From: Acidovorax sp. CCYZU-2555
GTDB lineage: Bacteria > Pseudomonadota > Gammaproteobacteria > Burkholderiales > Burkholderiaceae_C
DNA: 64,000 bases
NCBI RefSeq assembly: GCF_018413525.1
Contig: NZ_JAHCDD010000020.1
Coordinates: 1-64,000, forward strand
Direction: 5' to 3'
The first letter of the stretch is position 1. The number at the start of each line of letters is the position of its first letter. This document shows positions 8,235-18,774 of this stretch, piece after piece. The notes below the pieces were generated by a model. The model searched no databases. It saw only the letters and a program-made list of their open reading frames with translations, and was not told where the DNA came from. Made by a program: the position numbers and the translations under genes.

Positions 8235-9173
8235 TCAGGCGCCCTGCCCCTGCAGGAACGGCAGCGCGGCGTCGAGCAGTGCCTGCGGCGCCTCTTCCGC
8301 GATGTAGTGGCCGCAAGGCAAGGGATGGCCGCGTACGTTGTCCGCGAGTTTCTGCCATTCCTTGAGCGGCTCAAAGCAGCGGTGGACCACGCCCTGCTCG
8401 CCCCACAGCACCAGCAGCGGCATGGTCAGGCGCCGGCCCCGTTCCCGGTCTTCGCGCTCGTGCACCAGGTCTATGCCGGCCGCGGCGCGGTAATCCTCGC
8501 AGATGCCATGGGCCGCGCCTGGCAAGGCCAGACAGCGCATGTATTCATTGAGCGCACGCGCATCGAACGGCGCCAGCCCCGCGCTGCGCCCGCCCATCAC
8601 ATCACGCACATAGGCCCCGGCGTCGGCCTCGATCAGGCGCTCGGGCAGCGGCGCGGGCTGGATCAGAAAGAACCAGTGCCAGTAGGCGCGCGCGAAATCC
8701 TCGCTGGTCTGCTCGTACATCGCCAGCGTGGGGGCGATGTCGAGCAGCACCAGCCGCTCTATCGCTGAAGCGTGGTCCATGGCCAGCCTGTGGGCAACGC
8801 GCGCGCCGCGGTCATGGGCCAGCACGCTGAAGCGTGCATGGCCCAGCTGCTGCATCAGCGCCAGCAAATCGCGCGCCATGCGGCGCTTGCTGTAGTTCGC
8901 ATGGTCGGCATCGCCCCGGGGCTTGGAAGAATCGCCATAGCCGCGCAGGTCGGGAACGACCAGCGTGAAGTGCCGTGACAGCGTGGGAACGAGCTTGTGC
9001 CAGATGACGGCCGTTTGCGGATGGCCATGCACCAGCAGCAGCGCCGGCCCCTGGCCGCCGACCCAGGCGTGCAGTTGCACATCTTCATCGACCACCACCT
9101 GCTGCGGGTGCAGGCCCGCCATCAAGTCAGCGGCATCCTTGGCTACGGCAAGGTCTGCAGGGGCGGCGGTCAT
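8235..9173 (-). CDS. alpha/beta hydrolase of the haloacetate dehalogenase type
   Basis: 312 residues with the residues that define fluoro/haloacetate dehalogenases: oxyanion loop HGHPQ (50-53), Asp nucleophile in AHDRGARVAHR (D121, with R122 and R125 that bind the carboxylate), the halide pocket 'YWHWFFLIQP' (H166, W167) with Y228 in 'DYRAAAGID', and catalytic H289 in CGHY. The nucleophile is Asp rather than Ser, which favours dehalogenase over esterase or epoxide hydrolase, although the true substrate may differ. ATG has CAGGAGAA upstream. A 24-bp palindrome lies about 85-105 bases upstream of the start and may be its operator. Confidence 0.82.
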   Translation of the reverse strand: MTAAPADLAVAKDAADLMAGLHPQQVVVDEDVQLHAWVGGQGPALLLVHGHPQTAVIWHKLVPTLSRHFTLVVPDLRGYGDSSKPRGDADHANYSKRRMARDLLALMQQLGHARFSVLAHDRGARVAHRLAMDHASAIERLVLLDIAPTLAMYEQTSEDFARAYWHWFFLIQPAPLPERLIEADAGAYVRDVMGGRSAGLAPFDARALNEYMRCLALPGAAHGICEDYRAAAGIDLVHEREDRERGRRLTMPLLVLWGEQGVVHRCFEPLKEWQKLADNVRGHPLPCGHYIAEEAPQALLDAALPFLQGQGA

Positions 9174-9255
9174 GGTGTTCTCCTGGTGGCAAATATGCGA
9201 CCCATGATATGGAGAAACAAATGGGTATCAGTGGCTTTGGATTTACTTCACTAGT

Positions 9256-9279
9256 GCATTCAATTCACGAATTGAATGC
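9256..9279. promoter_or_regulatory. 24-bp perfect palindrome, probable operator of the hydrolase gene
   Basis: GCATTCAATTC-AC-GAATTGAATGC is an 11-bp perfect inverted repeat with a 2-base centre. It sits between the end of yejF (9286) and the start of the hydrolase (9173), both minus strand, with no T-run on either side, so it fits a regulator site better than a terminator. TTGAAT inside it could be the -35 of the hydrolase promoter. Confidence 0.55.
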
Positions 9280-9285
9280 CAAGGA

Positions 9286-10898
<1,613 letters not shown>

Positions 10899-10902
<4 letters not shown>

Positions 10903-12020
10903 TTGCGTTCCGCCTTGTCCGATATCTGGGCCTTGCGCGGGTCGAGCGCATCGCGCAGCGCGTCTCCCATGAAAGTCAGCAGCAGCAAAGTGCTGACCAG
11001 CACGGCGAACGTACCGAGAGAAATCCACCAGGCGTCAATGCTGTTCTTGCCCTGGCTCAGCAGCTCGCCCAGGCTGGGTGTGCCCGGCGGCACGCCCAGG
11101 CCCAGGAAGTCGAGCGAAGTCAGCGCCAGAACCGCAGCGCTCATGCGAAACGGCAGGAAAGTGACCACGGGCGTGAGACTGTTGGGCAGGATGTGGCGCC
11201 AGATGATCTGCGCATTGCCCACGCCCAGCGCGCGCGCCGCCTTCACATAGTCGAGCTGGCGGTTGCGCAGGAACTCGGCGCGCACATAGTCGGACAGCCC
11301 CATCCAGCCGAACAGGCTCAGCAGCACCAGCAGCAAGGAGATGCTGGGCGCGAACAGCGCGCTGAAGATGATCAGCAGATACAGCTCGGGCATGGAGCCC
11401 CAGATTTCTATGAAGCGCTGAAAGGCCAAATCGGTCTTGCCGCCGAAAAATCCCTGGATCGCGCCCGTGATCACGCCCAGCAGCACGCCGGTCACCGTGA
11501 GCGCCAGCGCGAACAGCACGCTCACGCGAAAGCCATAGATCAGCTGCGCCAGCAGATCGCGGCCGCGGTCGTCGGTGCCCAGCCAGTTGGCCGCGCTGGG
11601 CGGCGACGGGTTGGGCAGCTCGGCAAAATAGTTGATCGACTGCGGGCCGTAGCGGTTGAGCGTGTAGACCGCCCAGTTGCCTGGCGCGTCCAGGCGCTGC
11701 GCGATGAACGGGTCGAGGTAGTCGGTGGTGGTCTCGAAGTCGCCGCCGAACGTCGTTTCAGGGTAGTCGTTCCACAACGGCCAGTAGGTCTGGCCCTGGT
11801 AATGCACGACGATGGGTCGGTCGTTGCTCAACAGCTCGGCGCCCAGGCTCAGCAGCACCATGGCGCAGAAAACGATCAGGCTCCAGTAGCCCAGCCGGTT
11901 GCGCTCGAAGCGCTGCCAGGCGCGGCGCGCGGGCGACAGCGAAGGCGCTGGCGCAGCGGCGCGCGCCACCGCGGCTTGAACGGGGTCAGTCGAACTTGAC
12001 ACGTGGATCCACCCAGACAT
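10899..12020 (-). CDS. yejE: peptide ABC importer permease YejE
   Basis: 373 residues of the DppC/OppC class: an N-terminal membrane helix after a proline/alanine-rich tail, a periplasmic insert (about residues 65-150) characteristic of YejE, then the transport core with the ATPase-contact loop '[19 protein letters not shown]'. It overlaps the end of yejB by 35 bases if ATG 12020 is used; a GTG at about 12002 would shorten the overlap to about 17 bases and cannot be excluded. It ends in ATGA with yejF, so the operon is tightly coupled. Confidence 0.9.
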
Positions 12021-13017
12021 AGCAAAGGTCGCTGATCAGCTTGGTCACCAGGCCGATCAGCGTGAACAGGTACAGGGTTCCGAGCACGACGGGATAGTCG
12101 CGCCGGATCACGCTTTCATAGCTCAGCAGCCCCAGGCCGTCGAGCGAGAACAGGGTTTCGATCAGCAGCGAGCCCGCGAAGAAGGCGCCGATGAACGCCG
12201 CGGGAAAGCCGGTGATGATGGGAATCAGCGCGTTGCGGAACACATGCTTCCACAGCACCTGGCGCTCGCTCAGGCCCTTGGCGCGCGCGGTGAGCACGTA
12301 CTGCTTTCTGATTTCTTCAAGGAAGGCATTCTTGGTCAGCATGGCCGTGACGGCAAAGCTGCCCGCGACCATGGCCGTGATCGGCAGCGCGATATGCCAG
12401 AGGTAGTCGACGATGCGCGCGCCCCAGCTCAGCTGCTCCCAGTTGGCCGAGGTCAGCCCGCGCAGCGGAAACCACTGCAGCTGGCCGCCGAAGATCACCA
12501 GCAGCGCCACGCCCAGCACGAAGCCCGGAATCGCATAGCCCACAAGAATCGCCAGCGTGGTCACCAGATCGAAGCGCGAGCCCGCGCGCACGGCCTTGGC
12601 CACGCCCAGCGGCACGGCGACGAGATAGCTGATCAGGAAAGTCCACAGCCCCAGGCTGATCGACACCGGCAGCTTCTCGACCACCAGGTCCCAGACCGCC
12701 TTGTTGTGGAAAAAGCTGCGGCCCAGATCGAAGCGCGCGAACTGGCCCAGCATCTGGAAGAAGCGCTCGTGCGCGGGCTTGTCGAAACCGTAGAGCGCCT
12801 TGATCTGCTCCAGGCGCTGCGGGTCCACGCCCTGGGCGCCGCGGTAGTTCATGCCGCCGCCGCCGCCCGTCGCACCGCCCACGCCGGCCTTGGCTTCGGC
12901 CAGATATTGCTCCACCGGCCCGCCGGGAACGAACTGGATCACGACGAAAGTCAGCAGCAGCACGCCCAGCAGCGTGGGCACCATCAGCAGCAGCCGCTTG
13001 AGGATATAGACGAACAT
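11986..13017 (-). CDS. yejB: peptide ABC importer permease YejB
   Basis: 343 residues of the DppB/OppB class beginning MFVYILKRLLLMVPTLLG, with the family's N-terminal helix, a periplasmic loop that holds an unusual Gly-rich run (about residues 46-56), and the contact loop 'YVLTARAKGLSERQVLWKH' used to dock the ATPase. It starts 10 bases after the yejA stop and overlaps yejE, so it belongs to the yejABEF operon read leftward. Confidence 0.92.
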   Translation of the reverse strand: MFVYILKRLLLMVPTLLGVLLLTFVVIQFVPGGPVEQYLAEAKAGVGGATGGGGGMNYRGAQGVDPQRLEQIKALYGFDKPAHERFFQMLGQFARFDLGRSFFHNKAVWDLVVEKLPVSISLGLWTFLISYLVAVPLGVAKAVRAGSRFDLVTTLAILVGYAIPGFVLGVALLVIFGGQLQWFPLRGLTSANWEQLSWGARIVDYLWHIALPITAMVAGSFAVTAMLTKNAFLEEIRKQYVLTARAKGLSERQVLWKHVFRNALIPIITGFPAAFIGAFFAGSLLIETLFSLDGLGLLSYESVIRRDYPVVLGTLYLFTLIGLVTKLISDLCYVWVDPRVKFD

Positions 13018-13027
13018 GGCGGTCTTT

Positions 13028-14857
13028 CTAGCGCGGCTGGGCCGAGGTTTGCGGCGGCAGCTTGGCCCACCAGGTGTCCAGGGCCCAGAGCTCGCCCGTG
13101 GCGTAAGGCGGCACGGTCTCGGGGCGTTGCAGGCGCCAGGCGTTGTAGACCATGCGGTGCGTGCCCGCGCTCCACTGCGGAATCAGATAGTGGCTGTGCG
13201 CGATCACGCGTTCCAGCGCATGGCAGGCGGGCAGCAATTCTTCCTGCGACTTGGCCGTGGTGATGGCCTTGATCAGCGCATCGACGGCCGGGCTCTTGAC
13301 GCCCGCATAGTTCCCCGAATCTTCGGTGTCGGCGGCCTTGCTGCCGAACAGGTCGGCGAACTCCTGGCCCGGGTTGTGCGTACCCTGGAAGACGATGGTC
13401 GCCATGTCGAAATCGAATTTCTGCAGCCGCTGCTGGAACAGCGCGAAATCGACGGCGCGGTATTTGAGCTTGATGCCCAGCTTTTCGAGATTGCGCTGCC
13501 AGGGTGCGACGGTGCGCAGGCTGCCTTCGCCGCTGTCGAGGTATTCGAGCTCCAGCTCCTGGCCGGCGGCATTGCGCAGCACGCCTCCCTGCACGGTCCA
13601 GCCAGCATCGCGCAGCAGCTGCTGCGCGCGGCGCAGATTCTCGCGCAGCGAGCTGGGTGGATCGGTGCGCGGCGGGCTGTACATTTCGCCGAATGCGGCC
13701 GCGGGAATCTGCGCGCGCCAGGGCTCCATCAGCGCCAGCTCGGCGGCGCTGGGCAGGCCGCGGGTCTCGCAGGCCGTGTTGCCGAACATGCCGCGCACGC
13801 GGTAGTACGAGCCATAGAACATCTGGCGGTTCATCCACTCGTAGTCCATCGCCAGATCGAGGGCTTCGCGCACCCGGGCGTCCTGCAGCAGCGGTCGGCG
13901 CGTGTTGAGCACATAGCTCTGGAAGCCCGAGGGCAGCTTGTGTTCGAACTCGCCCTTGACCAGCTCGCCCGTGGTGAAGCGCTTGCCGCTGATGCGCCGC
14001 GCCCAGTCGCCCGCGCTGTACACGCGCATCAAATCGAACTCGCCGGCCTTGAGGGCTTCGAGCCGCGCGGTGTTGTCCTTGTAGATCTTGACGCTCACGC
14101 GCTCGAAGTTGGCCGTGCCCTTGCGCACGCCCAGGTCCTTGGCCCAATAGTTGGGGTCGAGCACATAGGTGATGTCTTTGCCGAAACGCACCGGGCCCAC
14201 ACGGTAGGCGCCGCTGCCTATCGGTGTCTCCATCACCACCTGGTCAAACGGCTTGACCTTGCCGTCGGCGCCGCGCGCCCAGTCGGGGCTGAAGATGGGC
14301 AAGCCGCCCACGGTCAGCGGCAGCTCGCGGTTGGGCACGTGAAAACGAAAGCGCACCGTGCGCTCATCGACCACGTCGGCGCCAGCGACGTCGATCAGCA
14401 GCGTCTTGTAGGCCGGCGACGTGTATTGGCCGATCAGCGTCTCGTAGCTGTACTTCACGTCCTTGGCGAGCACGGGCTTGCCGTTGTGAAAGCGCGCCTC
14501 GCGCCGCAGCCGAAACGTGGCCGACAGGCCGTCGGGCGCGACGTCCACATCTTCGGCCAGCAAACCGTAGCCGGTCGCGGTCTCGTCGAGCGAGCCCGTG
14601 AGCAGCGTGTCGAACATCAGGTTCGACAGATAAGCGGGCGCATTGCCCTTGATGGTGAACGGGTTGTACTTGTCGAAAGTGGACACCCGAAGGTTGCTCA
14701 CCAGCCGCAATTCGCCGCCTTTGGGCGCCTGCGGGTTGACGTAATCGAAATGCGTGAAGCCCGCGGGATAGCGCGGCGCCCCCCACAAAGCATACGCATG
14801 CGCGCTCCAGGCAGGAGAAGCACCCATCAACAGCAGAGAAAACATCCAGTAGCGCAT
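13028..14857 (-). CDS. yejA: periplasmic peptide-binding protein YejA
   Basis: 609 residues, an extracellular solute-binding protein of family 5. The start at 14857 gives a Sec signal ([21 protein letters not shown]); the frame is open farther upstream but into the fabI promoter region. YejA-type features are '[17 protein letters not shown]' near the mature N-terminus, '[11 protein letters not shown]', and '[20 protein letters not shown]' in the C-terminal lobe, part of the ligand cleft. It is the first gene of yejABEF and is divergent from fabI, with about 106 bases between the starts holding both promoters. Confidence 0.92.
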   Translation of the reverse strand: MRYWMFSLLLMGASPAWSAHAYALWGAPRYPAGFTHFDYVNPQAPKGGELRLVSNLRVSTFDKYNPFTIKGNAPAYLSNLMFDTLLTGSLDETATGYGLLAEDVDVAPDGLSATFRLRREARFHNGKPVLAKDVKYSYETLIGQYTSPAYKTLLIDVAGADVVDERTVRFRFHVPNRELPLTVGGLPIFSPDWARGADGKVKPFDQVVMETPIGSGAYRVGPVRFGKDITYVLDPNYWAKDLGVRKGTANFERVSVKIYKDNTARLEALKAGEFDLMRVYSAGDWARRISGKRFTTGELVKGEFEHKLPSGFQSYVLNTRRPLLQDARVREALDLAMDYEWMNRQMFYGSYYRVRGMFGNTACETRGLPSAAELALMEPWRAQIPAAAFGEMYSPPRTDPPSSLRENLRRAQQLLRDAGWTVQGGVLRNAAGQELELEYLDSGEGSLRTVAPWQRNLEKLGIKLKYRAVDFALFQQRLQKFDFDMATIVFQGTHNPGQEFADLFGSKAADTEDSGNYAGVKSPAVDALIKAITTAKSQEELLPACHALERVIAHSHYLIPQWSAGTHRMVYNAWRLQRPETVPPYATGELWALDTWWAKLPPQTSAQPR

Positions 14858-14963
14858 GAGACAATTCTGCCCTAGCCTTGACCGGATGCGTCCATCGCCC
14901 GGTCGCCGCGCACAACAGAATTTGCGAACTGCACATTCCCACCTACTTTCCTGGAGAAAAACA

Positions 14964-15764
14964 ATGGGTTTCCTCACCGGCAAAAAACTGCTGATCACCG
15001 GCGTCCTGTCCAACCGTTCCATCGCCTATGGCGTCGCCAAGGCCTGCCATGCGCAAGGCGCCGAACTCGCGTTCAGCTATGTCGGTGAGCGCTTCAAGGA
15101 CCGCATCACCGAATTCGCCGCCGACTTCGACTCGAAGCTGGTGTTCGACTGCGACGTAGCCGACGACGCGCAGATCGAGAAGCTGTTCGCCGACCTGGGC
15201 GAGACCTGGGGCAAGTTCGACGGCTTCCTGCACTCGATCGGCTTTGCGCCGCGCGAAGCGATCGCCGGCAATTTTCTCGACGGCCTGAGCCGCGAGAACT
15301 TCCGCATCGCCCACGACATCAGCGCCTACAGCTTCCCCGCGATGGCCAAGGCCGCCCTGCCCTACCTCAACGACAAGTCGTCGCTGCTGACGCTGTCGTA
15401 CCTGGGTGCGCTGCGCTCCATCCCCAACTACAACACCATGGGCCTGGCCAAGGCCTCGCTCGAAGCCTCGGTGCGTTACCTGGCCGAAGCCGTGGGCCGC
15501 ACCGAAGACGGTCGCACGATACGCGCCAACGGCATTTCTGCCGGCCCGATCAAGACCCTGGCCGCCAGCGGCATCAAGGACTTCGGCAAGCTGCTCAGCC
15601 GCGTGGCCGACGCCTCGCCGCTGCGCCGCAACGTGACGCCCGAAGACGTGGGCAATGTCGCGGCCTTCATGTTCTCCGACCTGGCCGCGGGCGTGACCGC
15701 TGAAATCACTTACGTGGACGGCGGCTTCAGCCAGACCGCGGGCCTGAGCGCCGACCAGGTCTGA
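14964..15764 (+). CDS. fabI: enoyl-[acyl-carrier-protein] reductase (NADH) FabI
   Basis: 266 residues, the usual FabI length. It reduces trans-2-enoyl-ACP in the last step of each fatty-acid elongation cycle and is the target of triclosan. The N-terminal '[13 protein letters not shown]' NAD loop of FabI, 'HSIGFAP', and the catalytic Tyr-X6-Lys in 'NYNTMGLAK' are intact. The start at 14964 has CTGGAGAAA upstream. A strong terminator follows at 15791-15819, so it is probably monocistronic. Confidence 0.96.
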   Translation: MGFLTGKKLLITGVLSNRSIAYGVAKACHAQGAELAFSYVGERFKDRITEFAADFDSKLVFDCDVADDAQIEKLFADLGETWGKFDGFLHSIGFAPREAIAGNFLDGLSRENFRIAHDISAYSFPAMAKAALPYLNDKSSLLTLSYLGALRSIPNYNTMGLAKASLEASVRYLAEAVGRTEDGRTIRANGISAGPIKTLAASGIKDFGKLLSRVADASPLRRNVTPEDVGNVAAFMFSDLAAGVTAEITYVDGGFSQTAGLSADQV

Positions 15765-15790
15765 GCATCACGCTGCGGCGTCGAGTTGAA

Positions 15791-15819
15791 AGCCATGGGC
15801 GTGAGCCCATGGCTTTTTT
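15791..15819 (+). terminator. intrinsic terminator of fabI
   Basis: AGCCATGGGC-GTGA-GCCCATGGCT is a perfect 10-bp stem with a 4-base loop followed by T6, 26 bases after the fabI stop. Confidence 0.92.
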
Positions 15820-15916
15820 CATGCACGTGAAGGGTGCAGGGACATGGTGCCGGCCCTGGTCACTCCCCGCATGACGAATTAAGCTGGCTGCAATTTCAGC
15901 TCCGCGCGCCGACCCG

Positions 15917-16897
15917 ATGCCCTCCAGCGAACACGACACCCATCACGGCCACGACCATGGCCACCCGCACGGCGAAGCGCACGCACACTCCCACGCGCAT
16001 GACCATGGCGCTGGCGGGCATTCGCATGCGCCATCGGTCACGGCGTCGAACGCCAAGCGCATCCAGTGGGTCTTCGTGATGACGCTGGGCTATGCGGCGG
16101 TGCAGGTGGTCGGCGGCTGGTGGTCGGGCTCGCTGGCCTTGATCGCCGATGCAGGCCATATGCTGTCGGACGCCGCGGCGCTGCTGCTGGCACTGATCGC
16201 CTACCGCATTGCGGCGCGCGCGCCCGACAAGCTGCGCACCTATGGCTTTCACCGCGTGCGCGTGCTCGCGGCGCTGGCCAATGGCGCCTCGCTGCTGCTG
16301 CTCGTGGCCTGGATCGCCTGGGAAGCCGTGGCGCGTTTTCGCCAGCCCACCGAAGTGCTCGCCGGGCCGATGCTGGCCGTGGCCGTGGTGGGCCTGCTGG
16401 TGAATGTGGTCGGTGCCTGGGTGCTGATGCGCGGCCAGCAGAATGACGGCAATCTGCGCGGCGCGCTGCTGCATGTGGTCGGCGACCTGCTGGGTTCGGT
16501 GGGCGCGATCGCGGCCGCGATCGGCATCATGTTCACCGGCTGGACCGTGCTCGACCCGATTCTTTCAGTACTGGTCGCGGTGCTGGTGGTGCGCTCGGCC
16601 TGGAGTCTGGTGTCGGACGCGCTGTTGATCTTGCTGCAGGCCGTGCCGCGCGGCCTCGATGTGGAAACCGCGCAAGCCGATATCGCCGGCCTGCCAGGCG
16701 TCGCCGAAGTCGGCCATTTCCATGCCTGGACGCTGACCGACGAGCGCGTGGTGGCCACGGTCCATGTCACGCCCTCGCCAGGCACCGACAACCTGACGCT
16801 GCCGCAACAAGTCGCACAGTTGCTGCGCGACAAGCATGCTATCGAACATGTGACGGTGCAGGTGGACCCGCCCGGCGGGCTGCAGGGCCCGCACTGA
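15917..16897 (+). CDS. cation diffusion facilitator, zinc/cobalt type (ZitB/CzcD-like)
   Basis: 326 residues. The first 40 are almost half His, a cytosolic metal-buffering tail. Six membrane helices follow, with the metal-site signatures 'LIADAGHMLSDAAALL' in helix 2 (H81, D85) and 'LLHVVGDLLGS' in helix 5, the His-xxx-Asp pairs typical of zinc-preferring CDF antiporters that export metal in exchange for protons. A cytosolic C-terminal domain (about 235-320, 'VAEVGHFHAWTLTDERVVATVHV') provides the dimerisation and sensing fold. It lies alone between the fabI terminator and a convergent DUF2789 gene. Confidence 0.92.
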   Translation: MPSSEHDTHHGHDHGHPHGEAHAHSHAHDHGAGGHSHAPSVTASNAKRIQWVFVMTLGYAAVQVVGGWWSGSLALIADAGHMLSDAAALLLALIAYRIAARAPDKLRTYGFHRVRVLAALANGASLLLLVAWIAWEAVARFRQPTEVLAGPMLAVAVVGLLVNVVGAWVLMRGQQNDGNLRGALLHVVGDLLGSVGAIAAAIGIMFTGWTVLDPILSVLVAVLVVRSAWSLVSDALLILLQAVPRGLDVETAQADIAGLPGVAEVGHFHAWTLTDERVVATVHVTPSPGTDNLTLPQQVAQLLRDKHAIEHVTVQVDPPGGLQGPH

Positions 16898-16906
16898 GAC
16901 GCTGGC

Positions 16907-17143
16907 TTATTCGGCGCGCAACGATGCGTTGAGTTGGTCGATGACTTCGGCCCACTCCGCGTCGGCGCGCAGTTCTTCGCGCAGCAGGCGCGCCTGGGAT
17001 TCGTTCCAGAAAGGCGCTTCGTGCAGCAGCACGGCGGAGTCCAGAGGTGCGTGTTCGCGGATGAAGTCGGCGATGCCCTGGGGATCATCGGCCAGGCCCA
17101 GTTGGGCGAACAGTTCGGAGAAGCGGGGATTGATGGTATCCAT
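16907..17143 (-). CDS. DUF2789 family protein
   Basis: 78 residues, all-helical in appearance, matching the short DUF2789 family pattern: 'FSELFAQLGLADDPQGIADFIREH' (in parts), 'APFWNESQARLLREEL' and a C-terminal 'WAEVIDQLNASLR'. Its function is not known. The start has AAGGACTTTTCC upstream. It converges with the CDF transporter gene, only nine bases from its stop, and has a 26-bp palindrome in its upstream region. Confidence 0.82.
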   Translation of the reverse strand: MDTINPRFSELFAQLGLADDPQGIADFIREHAPLDSAVLLHEAPFWNESQARLLREELRADAEWAEVIDQLNASLRAE

Positions 17144-17175
17144 GGAAAAGTCCTTTGCACAATCACGTGGGTGGC

Positions 17176-17201
17176 TTCACGGCCGCGCGCGCGGCCGTGA
17201 A
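17176..17201. repeat. 26-bp perfect palindrome upstream of the DUF2789 gene
   Basis: TTCACGGCCGCGC joined directly to its reverse complement GCGCGGCCGTGAA. It has no T-run on either downstream side, so it is not a standard terminator. It lies 33-58 bases before the DUF2789 start and could be an operator or a cruciform-forming element. Confidence 0.6.
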
Positions 17202-17339
17202 AAATGGCGGTGACAGGACTGCCCCGACGGCGTTGCCGTGGTTGCAGCGCTGTTGAAGCATTGTGCAGGATTCCCCCGTGGTCCACGCTCCCCAAACTGT
17301 CGGAGAAAGCGCCGATTCAGGCGTCGCTTGGCGCGTAAA

Positions 17340-18338
17340 TCACTCGGGCTGTATGCCCGCGGCCTTGATCACCTTGCCCCATTTGGCGGTTTCGTCTGCC
17401 TGGAACTTGGCGAGTTCATCGGGCGTGCCATGCCAGCGGCTGGTGCCCGACAGCGTGTAGAAGCTCGCAGCCTGGCGGCTTTCGACGGCCTTGCCCAGCA
17501 GGCTGCTGAGCTGGTTGACGATCTGTGGCGGCGTGCCCGCGGGCAGGTAGGCCGCGAACCAGTAGCCCATGTTGTAGCCCTTGACGCCCGCCTGCTCGAT
17601 GGTCGGCACGTCGGGCAGCATGGCGCTGCGCTCCTGCGTCGAGAAGCCCAAGGCCTTGAGCTTGCCGGCCTGCACCTGCGGCAGGCCCGTGGAGACGTCG
17701 GTGATCATCAGATCGATCTGGCCGCCCAACAGGTCGGTGATCGCCAGCGGGTTGCTCTTGTAAGGCACATGCAGGATGTCGACGCCCGCGAGCTGCTTGA
17801 GCATTTCGCCGGCCATGCGGCTGGACGAACTGCCGCTGCCGAAAGTCAGCTTGCCGGGATTGGCCTTGGCATAGGCCACGAGATCCTTGACCGACTGCAG
17901 TGGCGATGAGGAATTCACCACCAGCACCTGGCCGCCCTTGCCCAGGCCCGTCACGGGCGCGAAGTCCTTGACCGGGTCGTAAGGCAGCTTCTTGTAGAGG
18001 TGCTCGTTGGCTGCGTGCGTGGTGTTGGTGGTGATCAGTACCGTGTAGCCATCGGCTGCGGAGCGCGCCACGCCCTGGGCGGCGAGCATGCCGCTGGCCC
18101 CGCCCTTGTTTTCCACGACCACGGCCTGGCCGGTCTCCTGCGTGATCGACTGGCCCAGCGCGCGTGCGATCTGGTCGGTGGCACTGCCGGCCGCGAACGG
18201 CACGACGAAAGTCAATGCCTTCGACGGGTACTTGGCGGCGGTCTGGGCAAAGGCCGCGGGCGCGGCGGCCAGCACCAGCGCGGCGGCAAGGCTGGCACCC
18301 AAGGTGCGGCGGCGCAGGGATTGAGGAATGGGGTTCAT
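17340..18338 (-). CDS. Bug/TctC-type periplasmic carboxylate receptor
   Basis: 332 residues with a signal ending 'APAAFAQ' and the two-lobed Bug fold: 'KALTFVVPFAAGSATDQIARAL' (in parts) at the mature N-terminus, the 'VVVENKGGASGMLAAQ' loop, and 'ILHVPYKSNPLAITDLLGGQIDLM' in parts, which form the dicarboxylate cleft through water bridges. ATG 18338 follows CAGGAGACA. No TctA or TctB membrane partner is adjacent; it is instead the last gene of a run after the AtuA-like pair, which suggests delivery of an acid related to their pathway. Confidence 0.88.
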   Translation of the reverse strand: MNPIPQSLRRRTLGASLAAALVLAAAPAAFAQTAAKYPSKALTFVVPFAAGSATDQIARALGQSITQETGQAVVVENKGGASGMLAAQGVARSAADGYTVLITTNTTHAANEHLYKKLPYDPVKDFAPVTGLGKGGQVLVVNSSSPLQSVKDLVAYAKANPGKLTFGSGSSSSRMAGEMLKQLAGVDILHVPYKSNPLAITDLLGGQIDLMITDVSTGLPQVQAGKLKALGFSTQERSAMLPDVPTIEQAGVKGYNMGYWFAAYLPAGTPPQIVNQLSSLLGKAVESRQAASFYTLSGTSRWHGTPDELAKFQADETAKWGKVIKAAGIQPE

Positions 18339-18387
18339 GGTTTTGTCTCCTGGGTTGTAGTAGTTGGAAAATGAACGCTGAAAAAGC

Positions 18388-18771
18388 CTAGGACTCTTGC
18401 GGTCCCTTGCAATGCACCAGCAGATCGGCGGGCAGGTCGATGTCCAGCAGCAGCAGATCGAAGGCCAGCGCCTTGCCATGGGTGTCGAGGTTGAGCGCGC
18501 TGTTGACGCCGCCTTCGAGCACATCGTCGATCACGAAATTGAGCGCCTGCAGCCTGGGCAGCACATGGCGCGCAACGTTGCTGGGACTGCGCGCCGCGAA
18601 ATGCGCGGCCACGCGCTCGGCCGTGACCTGGGCTTCGATCACCGGCCAGAGCAGCGGGTGGTAGGCGATCACGCTGATGTTGCTGCGGTTGCCTTTGTCG
18701 CCCGTGCGGCCATGGGCCAGGCGGTAAAGGGGCAGGCTCAGGGTGTTGGAAGTGTTCATGGGAGATGACAT
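18388..18771 (-). CDS. AtuA-like C-terminal (ferredoxin-fold) domain protein
   Basis: 127 residues matching the stand-alone C-terminal domain that accompanies AtuA proteins: 'PLYRLAHGRTGDKGNRSNISVIA' (in parts) near the start, 'VIDDVLEGGVNSALNLDTHGKAL' in parts, and a hydrophobic end. In other species this domain is fused to AtuA; here it is a separate gene starting three bases after the AtuA-like stop, so both parts are made together. The function of the complex is not established; in pseudomonads atuA lies in the citronellol/geraniol cluster. Confidence 0.82.
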   Translation of the reverse strand: MSSPMNTSNTLSLPLYRLAHGRTGDKGNRSNISVIAYHPLLWPVIEAQVTAERVAAHFAARSPSNVARHVLPRLQALNFVIDDVLEGGVNSALNLDTHGKALAFDLLLLDIDLPADLLVHCKGPQES

Positions 18772-18774
18772 GGT

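Noticed and set aside
13016-14875. Long plus-strand open frame opposite yejA (619 codons)
   Set aside because: It is the antisense of yejA; composition is Arg/His/Gln/Ala-rich as expected for an opposite frame in GC-rich DNA, and no family features are present.
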